A stretch of 6,041 nt of DNA from Verrucomicrobiota bacterium (GTDB lineage: Bacteria; Verrucomicrobiota; Verrucomicrobiia; Limisphaerales; SXQI01): contig WBXJ01000176.1 of assembly GCA_008933045.1 (NCBI GenBank), positions 1 through 6,041 of the forward strand. The letters run 5' to 3'. Of the stretch, positions 1-5,973 are shown one piece after another. Each line of letters opens with the position of its first letter. Positions within the stretch are counted from its first letter, which is position 1. A program made the position numbers and the translations under genes. The notes beneath the pieces were generated by a model. The model was not told where the DNA came from, searched no databases, and was given only the letters and a program-made list of their open reading frames with translations.

Positions 1-405
1 CAACAATCTGAGGTACACCGCGCCTACGAAAAAACTCACGGCCTGCCCGGCTGGATCGACGCGGTGGACAATGAAATGAGCCGCGTGACGCTGACACTTT
101 TCGGTGGTTTCGATTCCGTTCTCACGAATGATTTCAAACTCAATAGCCGCGTCGCGGTGCTCGTGGCGGAAGATTCTCTGCGCTGTTACGACCAGAACAA
201 CGACCGCATGTATGCCAACGTCTTGGAGATCAAGAATGTTCCGATTGGGCTCGGCAGCAGCGGAATTCAACTCGTCATCAAGCCGGAGAACCTCTTGGAA
301 GGATTTCGGCCCCGACGCATTCTCCGGCTCCTGGCCAACAAGTGGCCTCTCGACGACCTCCCATGGGAAGAGATGCTGTGGCCTCAGGACAACAGAATCC
401 AATAG
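1..405 (+). CDS. Protein of unknown function, 5' end outside the window
   Basis: The reading frame is open from the first base to a TAG at 403-405 and gives 134 residues, so the start lies upstream of the window. I do not recognise the family. The visible part reads like a real soluble protein. It has a stretch with GLPGWIDAVDNE, then alternating hydrophobic segments typical of beta strands (RVTLTLFGGFD, RVAVLVAEDSL, LEIKNVPIG, GIQLVIKP), then a basic helix-like segment (RPRRILRLLANKW) and a tryptophan-rich, acidic end (LPWEEMLWPQD). There is no signal peptide or membrane segment in the visible part. A GTG at 64 could be a start, but it falls inside continuous coding-like sequence with no ribosome site, so I prefer the partial reading. 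The gene converges on the Nudix gene with 70 bases between the stop codons. Its function cannot be inferred from its neighbours. Confidence 0.72.
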   Translation, partial: QQSEVHRAYEKTHGLPGWIDAVDNEMSRVTLTLFGGFDSVLTNDFKLNSRVAVLVAEDSLRCYDQNNDRMYANVLEIKNVPIGLGSSGIQLVIKPENLLEGFRPRRILRLLANKWPLDDLPWEEMLWPQDNRIQ

Positions 406-475
406 CGGAAGATATTAGAGTTCAGGCGTTCGATTTTCCGCTCAATAAAGTTTGGTGGCGTTGTTGGTCTGGGGT

Positions 476-976
476 CTACGGCTTGGCAATGAATTCCCAG
501 ATGAGCTTGAACGCTTCGCAGAAATCGTCGGGTGACTCGGTGATCCACGTTTCAATTTGGGGGATTGTAAACCAACCACCACAGGCGATTTCTTCAGGCT
601 GCAGGGTGAACGGTCCTTCAGAGTTGGCTCGGTAGACCCAGCAGAACTCTTGACCCGTGGCTGGGCAGGCGGCGAGTTTAAACAGGCGTAGAGGAACTTC
701 CGTTAAGCGAAGGCCCAGTTCCTCCCAGACCTCCCGGAGAGAGCAGGCATCATACGTTTCTCCCGTGTCGAGATGACCTGATGAGGACGAGTCCCACAGA
801 CCAGGGGAGGAGTCTTTGAGCATCGAACGTTTTTGAAGAAATAATTCTCCCTTAGAATTAAATACAAGAACGTGAACGGCGCGGTGTCGAAGCCCGTCGC
901 GATGCACTTCATACCGAGATCGTTGCCCGATGACTTGGTCAGTGTCATCCACGACATCAAAGATTTCTTCCACCAT
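476..976 (-). CDS. Nudix hydrolase (IPP isomerase / YfcD-like type)
   Basis: This is a 166-residue protein with a perfect Nudix box at residues 67-89. It runs G67-x5-E73-x7-R81-E82-V-x-E85-E86-x-G88-L89, and the glutamates are the metal ligands. Such enzymes hydrolyse nucleoside diphosphate-linked compounds using Mg2+ or Mn2+. The opening EIFDVVDDTDQVIG, the following LRHRAVHVLVFN and the LQKRS strand resemble the YfcD and isopentenyl-diphosphate isomerase-like branch. The conserved tail has QPEEI, WF and a final helix. The substrate cannot be read from sequence. The protein is cytosolic, with no signal peptide. The frame also has an ATG at 1066, which would add 30 residues (MSSGTARVERKL...) that are basic and unlike the family. 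I therefore prefer the ATG at 976, where the fold begins and a possible AGG lies about 10 bases upstream. The gene is divergent from trpD, and its 3' end faces the partial gene at the left edge. Confidence 0.92.
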   Translation of the reverse strand: MVEEIFDVVDDTDQVIGQRSRYEVHRDGLRHRAVHVLVFNSKGELFLQKRSMLKDSSPGLWDSSSSGHLDTGETYDACSLREVWEELGLRLTEVPLRLFKLAACPATGQEFCWVYRANSEGPFTLQPEEIACGGWFTIPQIETWITESPDDFCEAFKLIWEFIAKP

Positions 977-1074
977 GAACACCAACCTAGGCAGGCGATC
1001 TAGGGGTGGCAAGCCTGTGCTTTGTAAAGCGAGTTTCCTCTCGACTCTAGCCGTGCCTGAACTCATAAAGACTC
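977..1074. promoter_or_regulatory. Divergent intergenic region between the Nudix gene and trpD
   Basis: If the Nudix protein starts at 976, these 98 bases separate two divergent genes and should carry both promoters. I see no convincing -35/-10 pair for either direction. A small inverted repeat, GCTTTGTAAAGC, lies at 1019-1030 (5-base arms). There is no leader peptide rich in tryptophan codons and no strong terminator-like hairpin, so trp attenuation is not supported. The regulatory role comes from gene layout, not from a recognised site. Confidence 0.35.
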
Positions 1075-2115
1075 ATGCTTCAGAACTTAATCGAGCACTT
1101 GACCGCTCAACATCCGCTGAGCTCCGAACAAATCGCGGCGGCGGTGGTTGGTTTGGTGAATTCTGAAATCGGTGTTGATCTCAAAGCTGATTTCCTGACA
1201 GCTTTGGCCCAGAAGGGTGAGACCGTTGACGAGATCAGTGGTTTTGCTGGGGAGCTTAGAAAACTGAGTGTCCAACCGCCGGTTTCAGCGGAGATTCGGT
1301 CCCGAGAAATATTGGATGTCTGCGGCACTGGCGGGGATCGGCTGAATACGTTCAACATTTCCACAACGGTGGCCTTGGTGGCAGCAGCGGCTGGAGTGTT
1401 GGTGGCTAAGCACGGCAACCGAGCGATCACCTCACAATCGGGCAGTGCTGATGTTTTAGAAGAATTGGGAGTTCCGATCAATCTCACGCCCGAACAGGCG
1501 ATGATTGCTTTAGAAAGTCACAATTTTGCTTTTTTTCTAGCAGCGAATTATCATCCGGCGTTTAAGCATATCGGGCCGGCTCGCCGTCTTTGTGCAGAAA
1601 AGGGACAACGCACCATCTTCAACTTTCTCGGGCCCTTACTTAATCCTGTTCGACCTTCGGCGCAATTATTAGGAGTGGCGAGGGCTGATTTGTGTGAACC
1701 GGTTGCTGGAGTTTTACAGGCGCTGGGAGTTCGCCGAGCCATGGTGGTGAGCGGAGATGCGGGAGAAGGTCGATGGCTGGATGAGCTTTCCACGTTGGGT
1801 GAGACCACGATTGCCGAGTTTTACCAGAGTCGTGCCATGGCATCCTCAAGAATGAATCCCGCAGATTTTTTCCTCAACCCAGCGCGGCTTGAGGATTTGG
1901 CTGGTGGGGATCGAAAGCAGAACGCACAAATTATCCGCGTCATTTTGTCTGGTGAGGAACGTGGTGCGAAACGCGATGCCGTTTTGTTAAATGCAGGCGC
2001 CGCCTTATTTGTGGCCGCTACCACGAAATCAATCTCGGAGGGGATGGAGTTGGCTGCTGAGCTCATTGATTCGGGTGCGGTCTCAAGAAAGTTGACCGAG
2101 ATTTGTAACGGTTAG
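1075..2115 (+). CDS. trpD: Anthranilate phosphoribosyltransferase
   Basis: TrpD transfers the phosphoribosyl group of PRPP to anthranilate, the second step of tryptophan synthesis, in the cytosol. At 346 residues it is the normal family length. It shows the helical N-terminal domain with the 'S..Q..A' and 'K.E...EI.G' patterns, followed by the PRPP-binding loop GTGGD at 84-88 and KHGNR at 112-116. Next come the SGSAD segment at 122-126, HPAFKHIGPARR at 160-171 with the anthranilate-contacting arginine near 170, RTIFNFLGPLLNP, and the metal-binding Asp-Glu pair at 236-237 (WLDELS). All catalytic motifs are intact. The segment between GPARR and RTIFN is about three residues longer than in typical TrpD. 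The ATG at 1075 fits the family's N terminus, and the ribosome site upstream is weak. No trpC, trpE or trpG lies beside it in the window. The next gene on the strand starts 51 bases later and is not a tryptophan gene. Confidence 0.97.
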   Translation: MLQNLIEHLTAQHPLSSEQIAAAVVGLVNSEIGVDLKADFLTALAQKGETVDEISGFAGELRKLSVQPPVSAEIRSREILDVCGTGGDRLNTFNISTTVALVAAAAGVLVAKHGNRAITSQSGSADVLEELGVPINLTPEQAMIALESHNFAFFLAANYHPAFKHIGPARRLCAEKGQRTIFNFLGPLLNPVRPSAQLLGVARADLCEPVAGVLQALGVRRAMVVSGDAGEGRWLDELSTLGETTIAEFYQSRAMASSRMNPADFFLNPARLEDLAGGDRKQNAQIIRVILSGEERGAKRDAVLLNAGAALFVAATTKSISEGMELAAELIDSGAVSRKLTEICNG

Positions 2116-2166
2116 AATCTGTCATGGTGTTTCCCATCGATCGCATTGGGATATCCACGAAATATT

Positions 2167-2766
2167 ATGAAAAATTGGATCGTGATCTCGGGTCTCTTAC
2201 TGAAAATCGCTTGCAGTTGCCACGCAGCGGATCTAGCTGAAAAGCTATTAACCGACCCCGCGTTGGTTCAACTGCGCGAGGGTTTAATTAGTTCATTTCA
2301 GGCCAACGACATGGATCGTTTCGTGACCTATCTCGATACCAATGTCGTGGTCACTTGGCAGAGTGGTGAAGTGTGCGAAGGGAGAGAAGCTGTCAAGGGG
2401 AGCTACGAAAAACTAACTCAAGGTGACCGTCCAATGTTTCAAAAAATCGTCGTGGATCCCAAGATTGTTGGGCATCAATTGCGGGGAGATTGGGTTGTGG
2501 TTTGGGGAGAAATGAATGACCAGTTCAGTTTTAGAAATAAATCAAGCCTCCCATTTCGCAGTCGTTTCACCGTGACTGCCCATCGGCTGAACGATCGCTG
2601 GTCGGTAGCCAGTATGCACCTTTCAGCAAACGTGTTTGAGAATCCAATGTTGACGTTAGCAACTCGCCGAGTGGCAACTTTTGGCGGGGTGTTGGCAGGT
2701 CTGCTCGGTTTGGGAGTTGGGTTTAGTTTTGGAAAAAGTTGGAAGGCTCGTCACTCGGCTCCCTAA
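2167..2766 (+). CDS. Exported NTF2/SnoaL-like protein with C-terminal membrane segment
   Basis: This 199-residue protein has three parts. Residues 1-20 form a Sec signal peptide (MKNW, a hydrophobic core, then CHA before the predicted cut at 20/21). Residues 32-156 resemble the NTF2-like / SnoaL / DUF4440 fold: a first helix (VQLREGLISSFQANDMDRFVTYL), the 'V.TW.SGEVCEGREAVKGSY' segment, then beta strands such as DWVVVWGEMND and FTVTAHRLNDRWSVASMHLS. Residues 168-188 are a glycine-rich hydrophobic segment, followed by a basic tail (GKSWKARHSAP). It is therefore probably displayed on the outer face of the inner membrane with the tail inside. These domains bind small ligands or act as enzymes, and no activity can be assigned here. 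The ATG at 2167 is chosen because the signal peptide starts there. A TTG at 2146 would add seven polar residues before it. Neither start has a good ribosome site. The gene follows trpD by 51 bases and may be co-transcribed with it. Confidence 0.75.
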   Translation: MKNWIVISGLLLKIACSCHAADLAEKLLTDPALVQLREGLISSFQANDMDRFVTYLDTNVVVTWQSGEVCEGREAVKGSYEKLTQGDRPMFQKIVVDPKIVGHQLRGDWVVVWGEMNDQFSFRNKSSLPFRSRFTVTAHRLNDRWSVASMHLSANVFENPMLTLATRRVATFGGVLAGLLGLGVGFSFGKSWKARHSAP

Positions 2767-2768
2767 CT

Positions 2769-4277
2769 TCATCGTTTTAACGATGCGCCACTTTTAATCG
2801 CGAACAGTTTCGACATCGTCGCTATATAAAGGGTTTGGTTGGCCGCCGTGACCGTCGCACTGATCGGTTCACCGAACTCGACTTGGTTGAGCACCTTCTT
2901 TTCTCGAGTAGCGGCGAACACCCAGAACTGACCACTGCGAGTGCCAAGGTAAACCTTCCCGTCCGCCACGAGCGGCGAAGCCCACACATCTGATTGGATG
3001 TCCTGTGTCCAATAGGGCGTGCCCGTTTCGGCATCCACGCAATGCATTTTGCGTCCACAATCAGAAATGAAACACAATCCATCCACAATCACCGGAGTGG
3101 ACATCACATGTTTTTCGAGTGAGTAGGACCATTGGGCTTTGGTCGGTGGAATCTTTCCAAATCCGGTGAGATCAACACACTTGAGCCAAGCAGCATTTTT
3201 ACCCCAAAAAATATCTCCACCACCGGCGACATAAAGGTGGTTGTTGTGCAACACAGGCATTCCGTAAATGTTACTGGGGCCTTCGCGACGGTTGGTATTG
3301 AAACGGTGCACCGCTTCCTTAGGTCCTTCGGGGTCGAAATCAAATTGCCAAACTTTTTTGAGCGTTTGAACTTCACCTAGAGCACCACTCTTTTTGACCG
3401 CTTCGAAAGCATAGATGATCCCGTTACCACCGGCAAAAAATATCAATTTCTGACCGTTGATCGTCATTAGGGATGGGGATGACCAGGTGCTATGAAAAAT
3501 ATTCGGTGCGATCCCTTCTCGTTCCCGAGCAATCAGTCGTCCGGTCAGTTTTTCAAAAACCAGAAGGCTAGGCGCATCAGGTCCGCGGATCACCTTGTGA
3601 GTGCTGTCCACACCTGTGCCCGTGTTGACATAGATAAACGGACCGTCGATCAGCACGGAGGTATGGGAACCGTCGTGGGGCCAAATTCCAGCCTCGGATT
3701 TCATGTCGAACGACCACAGAATATCGGCGTCAAGGGGCCCGAGCGGCAGAGGAGCCAGCGGCAACGGAGTCTGATGTCGCACTTCGTCAACGAAAGGACC
3801 GTCGTTCCCGTTCGCCTGGCCGCGTGCATCGAGGCACATCACCTCGTGGCGATTGCTCACAAGATAAACTCGATTACCCTCCACGGTTGCAGGAGATGAG
3901 ATGCCTGTTTTGGGCCAATCTTGGTAAGGGTCCTCATCCCGTTTAGGCACCACTAATTGCCAGAGGAGCGACTGAGTTTTTTCATCAAAACACATGAACA
4001 CTCCACGGTCCCCATCGTGTTTAGGATCGCGGGGTTGACCGTTGTTGGTGCCGATATAAATTCGGCCTCCCGCAATGATCGGGGTAGAATGAGTTTCGGT
4101 CCCTAGAGGAATACTCCAGGCGATGTTGTGTCCAGTTTTTGGATCGAACTCCGCCGGCAGATGAGTCTCCGGACTCACTAAGTTGCGGCTGTTAGTTTCC
4201 CCCCAAAAGACGGGTGCCGCACAGGCCACTCCAGTCCAAACGGCACACAGGATAAGGTAACAGGCTGATTGGGTCAT
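2769..4277 (-). CDS. Exported PQQ-like beta-propeller repeat protein
   Basis: This 502-residue protein has a signal peptide (residues 1-20, a hydrophobic core ending ACA before APV), so the mature chain is exported. The rest consists of repeated beta-propeller blades. Each has the pattern 'tP.i..g.iYigt..G...C.d..tG...W', seen clearly at 64-107, 129-150, 205-250, 267-292, 338-370, 392-424 and 431-455. These are BamB/quinoprotein-dehydrogenase-like repeats. Such proteins with 'DADILW.FDM..E.G.WPH' and 'WSSPS' segments are common in Planctomycetota and Verrucomicrobiota. I see no evident dehydrogenase active site, so a structural, scaffold or ligand-binding role is as likely as enzymatic activity. 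No lipobox follows the signal peptide, so this is not a clear BamB lipoprotein. Residues 171-182 carry a proline-leucine tandem repeat. The gene lies 62 bases downstream of the deoC-like gene on the same strand, and its stop is 2 bases from that of the NTF2-like gene. Confidence 0.9.
   Translation of the reverse strand: MTQSACYLILCAVWTGVACAAPVFWGETNSRNLVSPETHLPAEFDPKTGHNIAWSIPLGTETHSTPIIAGGRIYIGTNNGQPRDPKHDGDRGVFMCFDEKTQSLLWQLVVPKRDEDPYQDWPKTGISSPATVEGNRVYLVSNRHEVMCLDARGQANGNDGPFVDEVRHQTPLPLAPLPLGPLDADILWSFDMKSEAGIWPHDGSHTSVLIDGPFIYVNTGTGVDSTHKVIRGPDAPSLLVFEKLTGRLIAREREGIAPNIFHSTWSSPSLMTINGQKLIFFAGGNGIIYAFEAVKKSGALGEVQTLKKVWQFDFDPEGPKEAVHRFNTNRREGPSNIYGMPVLHNNHLYVAGGGDIFWGKNAAWLKCVDLTGFGKIPPTKAQWSYSLEKHVMSTPVIVDGLCFISDCGRKMHCVDAETGTPYWTQDIQSDVWASPLVADGKVYLGTRSGQFWVFAATREKKVLNQVEFGEPISATVTAANQTLYIATMSKLFAIKSGASLKR
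2770..2785. terminator. Possible hairpin at the convergent gene junction
   Basis: The bases CATCGTTTTAACGATG form a stem of six pairs (CATCGT/ACGATG) with a TTTA loop, just after the + strand stop at 2766. A CGCCACTTTT stretch follows on the + strand. It overlaps the last codons of the - strand gene. The stem is A/T-containing and short and the T run is only four bases, so termination of the + strand transcript is plausible but weak. On the - strand no T run follows it. Confidence 0.3.
3732..3767 (-). repeat. Imperfect 15-base tandem repeat coding for PLPLA-PLPLG-PL
   Basis: Within the beta-propeller gene, two imperfect 15-base units plus a 6-base remainder encode residues 171-182 (PLPLAPLPLGPL). 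The reading frame is preserved because the unit is a multiple of three. The repeat sits just before the DADILW blade motif, in a stretch that probably forms an exposed loop between blades. Confidence 0.6.
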
Positions 4278-4278
4278 G

Positions 4279-4306
4279 ACGGGATTGAACTTACGGCAAT
4301 TGAACT
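4279..4306. repeat. Imperfect direct repeat upstream of the beta-propeller gene
   Basis: ACGGGATTGAACT (4279-4291) and ACGGCAATTGAACT (4293-4306) are two near-identical copies separated by one base, directly before the start codon at 4277. The period is about 14 bases. It could be a small duplication in the leader, or a binding site for a regulator or an RNA-level signal. Nothing further supports a function. Confidence 0.45.
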
Positions 4307-4339
4307 ATCGATGCACGTCCTACGTTTGTGATCACGTCG

Positions 4340-4984
4340 CTAGAAAGAGGCCACCCGACCGACACGAATAGCTCCCGCCTTTAAGCAAACTAAAGCCGCT
4401 TCCTCGCCTGCAGGTTGGGCCGCTTTGATCCAAAACTTGTCGCCAAGCCAATTCTGGAACTGCGCGATGAGTTTTTCGTCGTCTGGTTTCTCTCCGAAAC
4501 CTGGGCCAGTGCTGAGATAATGCGCTCCGGAATCAAGCACCGCCAGTGCTCCTCGTTCTCGTTGTGCATCACTCAGTGCGGACCACTTCAAAGCGACTCG
4601 GACATGACGACCCTCGGCTGCATCCACAATATCTCGTAGCTCGCGGAGAAATCGTCCCTCGTCACCGTTGAGCAGATACATGAGATTTGCCACCACCTCA
4701 AATTCCTGAGCACCATCATCTCCTCCGAGTTCCGTCTCGAACCGTTTTGCATCGCTGTGCATCAAACCATGTGGAAACCCGATCTGTGCGATCACACTCA
4801 CGTCCGAATCTTCCAACCGCGCCGCACATTCGGCAACTAAGCTGCTTGGCACTGTCAATGCAGCGAAGCCATTTTCCATCGCACCACGACAGATTGCCTC
4901 GACGCGATCTCGGCTAAGGTCAGCACGTAATACGGAGAGTTCGGTGCATCGAACAACCTCCGCGTTAGTCAAAGATAAGTTCAT
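4340..4984 (-). CDS. Divergent DeoC-like TIM-barrel protein lacking the Schiff-base lysine
   Basis: This 214-residue protein aligns end to end with short bacterial deoxyribose-phosphate aldolases (DeoC), which cleave 2-deoxyribose 5-phosphate through a lysine Schiff base. Shared landmarks are ENGFAALTVPSSLV (38-50), IGFPHGL (68-74), 'K.FE.E...DDGAQEFEVVAN' (80-100), HVRVALKW (127-134), 'DSGAHYLSTGPGFG' (151-164), FWIKAAQPAG (184-193) and KAGAIRVGRVAS (202-213). Key positions differ: the lysine of the family's 'KTSTGFG' motif is Ser158, the catalytic Asp (E. coli D102) is Glu96, and DHTLLKPD has become ELSVLRAD (16-23). The second active-site lysine (E. coli K201) is kept as Lys187. I therefore do not give the name deoC. 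It may be a pseudo-enzyme or a barrel with another activity, perhaps using Lys187 or Lys133. The frame is intact, so it is not a decaying pseudogene. Its ATG overlaps the mdh stop by four bases (ATGA), with AAGG immediately before it, which suggests coupled translation. Confidence 0.78.
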   Translation of the reverse strand: MNLSLTNAEVVRCTELSVLRADLSRDRVEAICRGAMENGFAALTVPSSLVAECAARLEDSDVSVIAQIGFPHGLMHSDAKRFETELGGDDGAQEFEVVANLMYLLNGDEGRFLRELRDIVDAAEGRHVRVALKWSALSDAQRERGALAVLDSGAHYLSTGPGFGEKPDDEKLIAQFQNWLGDKFWIKAAQPAGEEAALVCLKAGAIRVGRVASF

Positions 4985-5973
4985 CCTTGGGGTAGCAACT
5001 CGGCGACCAGCGATTTCTCTTCCTTCAATTCATTCTCCGTCGCAGTGATGCGTTCGCGGCTAAAGGCATCGATTGTCAACCCTTGCACAATCTCGAGCTG
5101 CTGCCCGTTGCTCCTGACGGGGTACGAGAAAATCAATCCTTTCTCGATACCATACGAACCATCCGAGCAAAGACAAACGCTGTGCCAATCGCCCGATTTT
5201 GTAGGTTCTGCAATCGATCGAACGCTATCGATAATTGCGTTCGCTGCGCTAGCCGCACTGGATAAACCGCGAGCTTTGATCACCGCAGCACCCCGTTGCT
5301 GCACCGTTGTGATAAAACCTCCCCGCAGCCACTCATGATCCGTGATCACCTCGGTGACGGGACGTCCGTTGATCAGTGTTTGCGTGAAGTCCGGGTATTG
5401 AGTTGATGAATGATTTCCCCACACGCCCAGATTAGAAACCGCAGTCACATCAACGCCCGCTTTGTTGGCGAGCTGAGTTTTCGCACGATTCTCATCCAAA
5501 CGTGTCATCGCAAACCAACGATCTCGAGGCACACTCGGTGCATTATTCATGGCGATCAAGCAATTGGTATTGCAGGGGTTTCCTACGACATGAATACGTA
5601 CATCGGCCGCCGCATTCTTCTCGATGGCTCTCCCTTGACCGATAAATATTTTACCGTTTATTGCCAACAAATCCTTGCGTTCCATCCCCTGCTTGCGAGG
5701 CACACTACCGACGAGTAGTGCCCAGTTGACTCCCGCGAACCCTTCCGCCAAATCGGCGGTTGGTACCACACCTTTCAGAAGTGGAAAAGCGCAATCCTCC
5801 AACTCCATCACCACACCACCTAAGGTCGGGAGGGCGGGTTCGATTTCGATCAAATGCAGAATCACAGGCTGATCAGCTCCAAACATTGCGCCCGAAGCAA
5901 TCCGGAACAAAAGGGAATAACCAATCTGACCAGCAGCACCGGTTACCGCGACACGAATAGGTAATTTACTCAT
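4981..5973 (-). CDS. mdh: Malate dehydrogenase, Thermus/cytosolic type, NAD-dependent
   Basis: This enzyme interconverts malate and oxaloacetate with NAD, a step of the citric acid cycle, in the cytosol. At 330 residues it is a typical length. The Rossmann loop is TGAAGQIGYSLL (G12, G15, G18), and Glu43 at the end of the second strand favours NAD over NADP. Substrate and catalytic residues are present: Arg93 and Arg99 in VPRKQGMERKDLL, Asn132 in GNP, Asp160 and Arg163 in TRLDENRAK, and the catalytic His188 in GVWGNHSS. The C-terminal half (TTVQQRGAAVIKARGLSSAASAAN and the YGIEKGLIFSYPV region) matches Thermus-type MDH closely. Where Thermus has GNPANTNAL this protein has GNPCNTNCL, an unusual but probably harmless cysteine pair. 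The start at 5973 fits the family's N terminus. No clear ribosome site precedes it and 68 bases remain to the window edge. It is the first visible gene of the - strand group and its stop overlaps the next gene's start. Confidence 0.97.
   Translation of the reverse strand: MSKLPIRVAVTGAAGQIGYSLLFRIASGAMFGADQPVILHLIEIEPALPTLGGVVMELEDCAFPLLKGVVPTADLAEGFAGVNWALLVGSVPRKQGMERKDLLAINGKIFIGQGRAIEKNAAADVRIHVVGNPCNTNCLIAMNNAPSVPRDRWFAMTRLDENRAKTQLANKAGVDVTAVSNLGVWGNHSSTQYPDFTQTLINGRPVTEVITDHEWLRGGFITTVQQRGAAVIKARGLSSAASAANAIIDSVRSIAEPTKSGDWHSVCLCSDGSYGIEKGLIFSYPVRSNGQQLEIVQGLTIDAFSRERITATENELKEEKSLVAELLPQG

Noticed and set aside
342..635. Open frame of 97 codons on the + strand spanning the end of the partial gene and the Nudix 3' end
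   Set aside because: It overlaps two supported genes and has no protein-like pattern or ribosome site.
977..1066. 30-residue N-terminal extension of the Nudix protein
   Set aside because: It is unlike the start of Nudix relatives and would leave 8 bases before trpD. The fold starts at the ATG at 976.
1107..1487. Open frame of 126 codons on the - strand inside trpD
   Set aside because: It is antisense to the conserved PRPP-binding region of trpD, and its sequence resembles no protein family I know.
2146..2166. TTG start giving a seven-residue longer NTF2-like protein
   Set aside because: It puts polar residues before the signal peptide and has no ribosome site. The ATG at 2167 gives a normal signal peptide start.
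2200..2222. Possible lipoprotein signal (cysteines 16 and 18 of the NTF2-like protein)
   Set aside because: The residues before the cysteines (KIAC, CSC) do not fit a lipobox. The CHA cut site fits ordinary signal peptidase better.
3492..3899. Open frame of 135 codons on the + strand inside the beta-propeller gene
   Set aside because: It lies opposite a gene with clear propeller motifs, has no recognisable domain and its composition is that of an antisense shadow.
4279..4291. Leader bases on the - strand that resemble a tRNA T-arm (GTTCAATCCC-like)
   Set aside because: No acceptor, D-arm or anticodon arm can be built around it. It is explained by the direct repeat.
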